From the NCBI GenBank assembly GCA_015680685.1, contig MNCI01028378.1:67685-131684 (forward strand): DNA of 64,000 nt, in the 5' to 3' direction. Numbering within the stretch: the stretch's first letter is position 1; every line of letters starts with the position of its first letter. The position numbers and the translations under genes are program-made. The stretch is from Gnetum montanum. Taxonomy: Eukaryota > Streptophyta > Gnetopsida > Gnetales > Gnetaceae. A model generated the notes under the pieces. That model was not told the DNA's origin. It saw nothing but the letters and a program-made list of their open reading frames with translations, and made no database searches. Shown here piece by piece: positions 58,081-64,000 of this stretch.

Positions 58081-58849
58081 AAACTACTTGCACACTACAA
58101 GAAAGTATCTAGAATAGTTGTATAATTTTTTAGAAATCTACTAATAATAATCATGGAAGAATTAACTAGAAAAAAATTAGGACGTCTATAACTTATTTAA
58201 ATAAAAATTTAGTTCATTATAAGGACTTTTGGATCATTTTGCAATTCACCGAAATTAAAAATTTCAAGAGCAAAGAAATCTAAGAGTCTAGAAGAGCATA
58301 TCACCAGAGAAAACAAGAATTAGTTTCAAGTAAAACAAGCAAACCATACACATTTAGGAGGATTTCAAGGCACACACTACCTATCCATATGCCAAAATTT
58401 CATTGATATTTTGCAAGAAACAACAAAAAAATTTCCAGTTTGATATATTATACTCTCTAAACCTACACTTTTTCATGAAGTAATACAAATTTTGCAATGT
58501 TTGGCATACATTCTTGCTTATTTTTTTGCAAATTTATTTTAATGTTGGCTTTGATTGTTATGCATTTTATCATCCATTTTTACTATTTTCAATCTAGTAA
58601 TAGACTCCTGAGTTCTCAATCGATTAGCAAGATCATTTGAGATGCTCATAGGTCCTTTCTAAGGCCAATGGATCTATGAGCTAAACTATCTTTCATGGAA
58701 ATTTTTGGCCCTCCAAAATAGACTTTTTTGATTTCTATAATTTCTAACACTAGAAGAAGGGCCTTTACCTAACTTCTTCGCTAAAGCCTACTACTAAATT
58801 TTTTCATTAATGTTGGCCTTAGCCTATGAGCTTTTCTTATGTAATGAAA
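58081..58849. other. AT-rich DNA, no gene seen
   Basis: No motif, ORF or repeat boundary recognised. Confidence 0.6.
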
Positions 58850-59065
58850 TTTTGTTTTGGATATTCCCAAAACCCAACATGTGGCCTACAATTAATATAA
58901 TTTGTAGCAACTTTAAAATTTTTTTTGGATTTCCCAAAAACTCAGTATGTGGCCTATAACCTATTTTATTTGCAATAATTTTTATGTTTTTTTTTTGGGC
59001 TTAACCAAAATCCAGAATGTGGCATGCAATCTATTTTGGTTACTATTTTGATTTTAAATTCTTTT
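58850..59065. repeat. Triplicated unit of about 70 bp
   Basis: Each unit has a T-rich start, CCCAAAA or CCAAAAT, then AATGTGGC/CATGTGGC/TATGTGGC and a C-A-A-T/CTATTTT-like tail. ATGTGGC occurs at about 58,879, 58,949 and 59,018, giving the 70-bp period. Confidence 0.65.
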
Positions 59066-59301
59066 AGTCATAGCATGCAATGCTGCTCCCATTCCTTACA
59101 CTTTAAAGCACACAAGTTCATTTTTCCTAGTGTAATGCATACCCTTGTCACAACCACCTGCTCTACCTTTGCAATTGCAGTTCATACTATAATCTTTGTT
59201 TTAACCATTTGAAATTTATAATTTTTGGATCATTTCCCCTTAATATGCTAGAAGAAACTTAAAACAAAAATTTGAAAATAATTATTACTTTGTAGTTGTA
59301 G

Positions 59302-60188
59302 TGATGAGTGGTGGAGCATCCAACACAAACCATACAGGATACAAGTGTTCATGCATGATCCTAGTTGAATTACATACACAAGGCAATGTGATTATGTAAC
59401 TAATTGGTTAGAGTTTATGATCATTGTCTTCACACATGAGCTAGTAAAGACGATGTATATGGTTTAAATCACAATAAAATATATGATAGATGATGCTATA
59501 TTGATCATTGGACTCCTAGCTAACATGAAAGTAAATGTAGTAGATTCTAAATCTAACTACTAGTAAAAAAATCTAATCTAGCCTATGCAATGAGAATCTA
59601 GTCCTAACCTTCCATTCACACCTTAGAATTCATGTAACTACTACTGGGATTACCAAGTGCCACACTACTGGGCCTACCAAGTGATAGTACTACTAGGTAA
59701 CCAAGTAGCTACACTTAAGTGCTCAAGATCAGTCATATCCATTCTACTTAACAACAATAATTATAAAATGCATTGAAATTAAATCATTAACTAATGAAAA
59801 TAGTAAACATTAAGCTAAGTCAAAACAATAAAGACTAAGTGATGATATAATGATGTAGAGTAATCTTGATCTTTATGTTTAGGCATGCAATGTGTCCAAG
59901 TACATTACAGTCAAATAAAGACTCCATTAAATTACAAGACATCACACTACAGGCATACATTGCTAAGTGCTAAGTACTAAAATCAATTAAATGAACTAAT
60001 AGAGTTTAGCTACTATGGGATGAATACTTTCTTTAGATAGTGTGCCTAAGTGTTGTATTTATAGGCCTTGCACACATCAGTGATATTTGATATTTGACAT
60101 TGTATCTTGGGATTTGATAATGGGGATCCAATATCATAGCTTCAATATCATATGCTTGATATCATAGCCTACAAACCATGATTAATCA
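59302..60188 (-). repeat. Element C 3' LTR (887 bp)
   Basis: In plus coordinates it begins TGATGAGTGG. On the minus strand it starts TGATTAATCATGGTTTG, closely matching the start of the element A LTR. A reverse-strand TATA box (TATAAATA) lies near 60,056. The outer flank is TGTAG (59,297-59,301); the partner target copy is outside the window. Confidence 0.85.
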
Positions 60189-60200
60189 TACCCTCATGAC
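60189..60200 (-). promoter_or_regulatory. Element C polypurine tract
   Basis: On the minus strand GTCATGAGGGTA borders the LTR, matching the GGGGGTA of element A in position and ending. Confidence 0.55.
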
Positions 60201-60429
60201 TGACTAAAAATTCATCCTCAAGTTAAAACAAAATTAGGATAGAAATCCTTACAAAATTGGAAGGTAGATTGACATGACATTAACTGCTATATACATGACT
60301 CATAAATGTCATAGTGGAACTTACAAAAATGACACATTTCATGATATGACATATTTAAAAAATAAAGAACAAAATTTGGCAAAGCTTAATGCAGTCTTAA
60401 GTTGTTCCAGGTGGTGGTGGCTCTTCCAT

Positions 60430-63155
60430 TAGTTGCTTTCCCTTATCATCAGGTTTCTGCAAATTGATACCAGTTTAGAAACACCTAAAGATGTTCTTCT
60501 TCTATTCTATAATCATGCACTATCCATGCTAATGAACCAATTTTCGATGGAGTTGGCATGTCCCATGTGCATGGAAAATAGGGAAACATTTGGTTTACTT
60601 TGACATTCCAGGTTGTGAATTACCTTATTTCTTCCTCAAATGCTCTAGCATTTTCTCTTAATTCATGATAGTTTAATAGTATTTTGGCCAAGTCTACTAC
60701 TACATCCTTTTACCCATGATAGCCAACCTTTACTACTTCTATTTTTCAGTTTGTTACTTGGAGTTTTTGTAAAGCATCTTTTTGGTCCACAAACTCTTTC
60801 TTATATAAGCCATAGGTGGCTACTACTTACTATTCTAGCTCATTTCTGGGCCTACCTACTATTAACATGACCAAATTAGCATAATAGAGGTTTGCTAATG
60901 CCATATATTCTTTCAAGTTCTCTATCTAAGAGTCTTTATTTTTTACTTTCACTTGATAGGTCTGGGCCATGTTGTCCAAGATTGGTTACCAATCAAGATT
61001 TTATGTTACAATAGAACTAATTTTGGCCTTTGCCATCTGGATTTCTTTCTCATTTATCTACTTATACATGCCCACTTGGTCTCAAAAGTGTTCTTTAAGC
61101 TTCTCATGCCTCTTTTCTTCATTATGCCATGCATTGATTTCATATGGTGATTTCTATCTAATAGCATGTACCTCCTCCATAGAGAGTGTTTTGTTTTCTC
61201 TCACAAGGTGGCTCATATTTTGGTTGATCCTTGTCAATTTTTCTTTCAAGTAATGGATACTTTCTTCTGGAATGTCTTTGTTCTTTTCTATTGTGGTTAA
61301 ATTCATGTTTTCAATAGCAAGTTGTTTGTTTTCTTCCTTTACAATGGTAAGTGCCTTCACATGTGCATACATCTACGCTTTAGTTACAAAGGCATTTCAT
61401 ACTACTTTCTCCATCTCATCTACCAATTATTTATTATACTTAATCAATATATTGATCTACTTTTTTATGAATTGCTCAATATGATCAAGTACAATAAATT
61501 CAGTGGGATATTTTCTTTTAGCTCTTAGGGTTGTGAGCTCTTCTTGTAGTTTTAGAATCATTATTTTTTCATGCTCTACCCTTGTTTCTACCATGACCAA
61601 TTTCCCTTTAGTGGTGATCAATTCTAACTATGCTGCAATGGCATTATTGAGAATGTCAAATAGTGTTGTCATTACTTTTCTTGTCTATAATAGTCTATCA
61701 AGTGCATCCTCATGATCTATAGGATTCATTGAGGTTTTCGCTAGCATCTACTCATCTTTGGTTCTAGTAAGATCTATCAGTGGTAAAACAAGTACATTGA
61801 ATGACTCTTTGATGTGATTGGTGATTGCCTCTACTACTCTAGCTACATCTTGATGTTGCATTACCAATACTATGGCTCCCTCTCCTATCTCTAGTACTAC
61901 TTGGAATAATGTAGCATTCCTAGAAATTTGTTGTAACCATACCTCTCCTCCTGACTACAATGAAATCTATGCACTTTTGAGATCAACTAAAACTATGGAT
62001 CATATGACATTGTCAATGACTTTGTATAGATTGACATCTTCTCTAGTTCTTCAACTAATTGTTTCTACAATTTGCTACAAATGGCTCATCAATAGTCGAT
62101 AACCTTGTGATGGCAGTGGAGTGGAACCTATTGTTGTTGCTACCCTTGTTGTTGGCTAATGGGCCTTGCTTTTTGATCTTTTCATTGCTCTTACTCTTGA
62201 TTCTATTCTTTTTCTAGTCCTTGTTCATCACTTTGATCTTTTCTAGGTGGTGCTAGTCTAAGTAACTCAGCGTATGAAGCATTATGGGCTCTCCTAGAAT
62301 GTTATTGGTGTTTCCTAGGAATTTTTTCTTACTTGCATAGTTTCTTGATAAGGAAAAAAAATGTTAGTATTGGCTTCCCTGCCTTCCTTTCTTCAAATAC
62401 TACTAAATCTCCATGAAATAGAGTTTTCCAAGGTTGGCCTTATACTTGCCCATCAAAGTTGCACTTACTATACCTACATAAGTTGATAATTGATTGAGTC
62501 CTTTTTTTGGAAATAGATGATAGGTGCTAATTTTAAAGTATATCTTCTGCTTCATATTTAGTTCATTGTAGCCTTTTTCTTCTTTGCTATAAGCCCCTTT
62601 CAGCCATAACTTTCTCATTTTAGGAATAGATTAGATGGACAAATATGCTAACCTTGCCCCTTCATTTAGTATATTTAGAGCTTCTGTAATTACCTTAATT
62701 GAGAATAAAATTAAAATTCCTTTAATATTGACTGTAGTACCATCTTCCATGTTGTGCCAAACTTAGTATACTTTCCCAAGATACCATTCACCACTTTTCA
62801 ATAAAATTGACCATAGAGGTGACACATGGAATTGCATCCTAACTACTTCAGGAATAAATGCCATGAATGAATCAAAGTTCATTTCCATGATGACCATGAT
62901 CAAAATGGATCTATCTTGGATGGCTTGGAGGTAGTCTTGTGACAACATGAGGTGTTGTCCTTACTCTTGTGGTACTATTGTCTCTCCTTGGACAAATTGT
63001 CCCATAGCAGAAGTTTGTTAATGAATGCTAAATGATTGGGCTTCCTACTCCTCATGTCCTAGGTCTTATCCTTCATTTCAACCTCTTCCTTGGCCTCTTA
63101 GTCATTCACTTGCTTCTTGTGAGGATCCTCTTTGCACTTCTCTTTTTGGGACCTT
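60430..63155 (-). pseudogene. Element C accessory ORF, most complete copy
   Basis: Reading on the minus strand, GQHLMLSQDYLQAIQDRS (near 62,955) parallels GQHMMLSPKCVQAI of element A. Then come LKGAYSKEEKGYNELNMKQK and YFKISTYHLFPKKGLNQLST (62,600-62,480). LIKKLCK lies near 62,345. The C-terminal half is rich in Lys, Glu and Asn and likely coiled coil, for example 61,372-61,154 (IVKEENKQLAIENMNLTTIE). ENLKEYMALANLYYANLVML near 60,900 matches the split piece of element B. The end is near 60,430. Many stops and shifts. Lengths suggest an intact product of about 850-900 residues, an estimate. Function unknown. Confidence 0.65.
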
Positions 63156-63255
63156 CTACAATCATTATTTCCAGATGTTCTTAATAGAATTATACCTTAT
63201 TCATACCCTTAGTTTCATTAAATTCTTAGTTTATCATGATTACTGAAGTGCCAGC

Positions 63256-63280
63256 AGTATTGTGGCCTAGCCACAATATT
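63256..63280. repeat. Short inverted repeat
   Basis: AGTATTGTGGC and GCCACAATATT form 11-base arms with one mismatch around CTA. It lies near the change from element C to the following sequence. Confidence 0.7.
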
Positions 63281-63298
63281 GTTACTCTCTAGTCCCCT

Positions 63299-63680
63299 AT
63301 TTATGTGCAAGACTACCATAAACAGAACGCATGTGAGACTGCCATAAATAGAAGGCAGGATAACCAATAGTCAGGAAGGCTTTGCATCTTGCAAGATCCC
63401 CGAGGGACCATCGAGGTGACCACTCTGTACCATGCTAGATGGGGTACCAAACGCATGCAAGACTACCGTAAACAGAAGGCAGGGTAACTAGCAGTCAAGA
63501 AGGCTTTGCGTCTCACAGGATCCCTAAGGGACCATCAAGGCGACCGTTTTGTACCATGCGAGATGGGGTACCGAACACATGCAAGACTACCATGAGGTGA
63601 GCTAGTTAGCTGGCAATCAGAGGCCTTGTATTCTGTGGGGCTCCCAAGGAACCATCAAAGTGATCGATCTGCATCGCACA
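63299..63680. repeat. Tandem repeat, 124-bp unit, about three copies
   Basis: Units 63,328-63,451 and 63,452-63,575 are both 124 bp, with a diverged third copy to about 63,680 and a partial copy from 63,299. Each holds CATGCAAGACTACC or a variant, AGAAGGC, AAGGCTTTG, GGGACCATC and GATGGGGTACC. CpGs are largely kept, so it is younger or less methylated than its surroundings. Confidence 0.85.
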
Positions 63681-63780
63681 AAGTGCAAACAACCACAAGA
63701 GGATGTCACGTTTACGCTTATGCGTATCAAGGTGTAGAAGGCTCACAGAACTATTGTGACACGTAGAAAGGCACCAAAAG

Positions 63781-63798
63781 GCCCTCCTTCTAGAGCCA
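63781..63798 (-). promoter_or_regulatory. Possible primer binding site of a D-type element
   Basis: On the minus strand TGGCTCTAGAAGGAGGGC starts a few bases after the LTR end at 63,805. The position and the TGG start fit a primer site. The tRNA was not identified. Confidence 0.4.
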
Positions 63799-63804
63799 AA
63801 AAAT

Positions 63805-64000
63805 TGTAGCGACTGAAAACGTCGACGGCTAGAAAACATTGGGGGGTCGGCGGGTGCGACAACTTCGATCCCATACCTGCAAGAGGGCTGTGCTGGGTGT
63901 GTGCAGATATGGGGCACCCTGAACAATCCTGTTGATTAGATAGGGACTTACATCAGCTTCTATATAGCCTTTTGCAACATATATATTTTGAAACGGAAAC
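63805..64000 (-). repeat. D-type LTR, partial at window end
   Basis: TGTAGCGACTGAAAACGTCG aligns with TATAGCGATAAAAAACGTCG at 26,983, and later blocks (GAGGGCTGTGCTGG, GGGGCACCCTGAAC, TTGATTAGAT) align with 27,058-27,115. So this is the inner (U5) end of a minus-strand LTR of the same family as element D. If the primer site is real, this is a 5' LTR whose element body was to the left and is now mostly gone. Confidence 0.7.

Larger units (their letters stand above)
59302..63240 (-). mobile_element. Element C: Athila-like retrotransposon, 3' part
   Basis: The 3' LTR (59,302-60,188) and a polypurine tract are followed, going against the plus strand, by the same accessory ORF as in A and B. The pol, gag and 5' LTR are not in the window, or were cut off by the sequence beginning near 63,240. 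Family membership rests on LTR ends, polypurine tract and accessory ORF. Confidence 0.8.

Noticed and set aside
63606-63926. Minus-strand ORF of 106 codons at the window end
   Set aside because: It spans the D-type LTR end, the putative primer site and tandem repeats, so it is unlikely to be a gene.

Overview
This window is repeat-dominated nuclear DNA from a seed plant, most likely a gymnosperm with a very large genome. Four things suggest this: decayed LTR retrotransposons nested inside one another, old LINE copies, strong loss of CpG by C-to-T and G-to-A change, and long AT-rich stretches without genes. The species call is an inference. I found no intact host gene, no tRNA or rRNA gene and no CRISPR array. 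Every coding region I can recognise belongs to a transposable element or sits inside one, and all are broken by stops and frameshifts.

Layout. 1-3,673 is AT-rich with two SINE-like repeats. 3,674-12,932 is element A (+ strand), an Athila-like Ty3/gypsy relative with LTRs bounded by TGATGA...TCATCA, a tRNA-Asp-type primer site, a broken gag and a 3' accessory ORF, but no recognisable pol. 12,933-15,700 holds a 200-bp tandem duplication and an unusually CpG-rich stretch. LINE1 (about 15,715-22,400) is split by a complete 4.37-kb Copia element (15,880-20,245, 334-bp LTRs, target duplication AAGAA). LINE2 (about 23,340-25,441 and 54,836-55,580) is split by element B.

Element B (25,442-54,830, - strand, target duplication GTTGT) is Athila-like, with gag, protease, RT, RNase H, integrase and a 3' accessory ORF. 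That ORF is itself split by element D (26,983-43,499, - strand, target duplication ATTTC). D is a Tat-lineage Ty3/gypsy element: its pol carries a second RNase H domain after the first.

The most unusual part lies inside D. Between its protease and its RT, on the opposite strand, is a gene-like unit (35,008-39,733, +) with its own TATA box and at least five introns with GT-AG borders. It is flanked by tandem arrays whose units can fold into short hairpins. A third array of the same type lies directly behind the D pol stop. Paired base changes between units keep the hairpin stems complementary.

55,600-59,300 is AT-rich with a SINE-like copy, a cluster of hairpin-forming repeats and a triplicated 70-bp unit. 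59,302 to about 63,240 is the 3' end of element C (- strand), a relative of A and B with the same accessory ORF. The window ends in a D-type LTR (63,805-64,000) preceded by 124-bp tandem repeats.

The order of events can be read from the nesting: LINE2 inserted first, then B into it, then D into B. The Copia element is younger than LINE1. Elements A, B and C share LTR ends and an accessory ORF, so they form one family group. D and the terminal LTR form a second.
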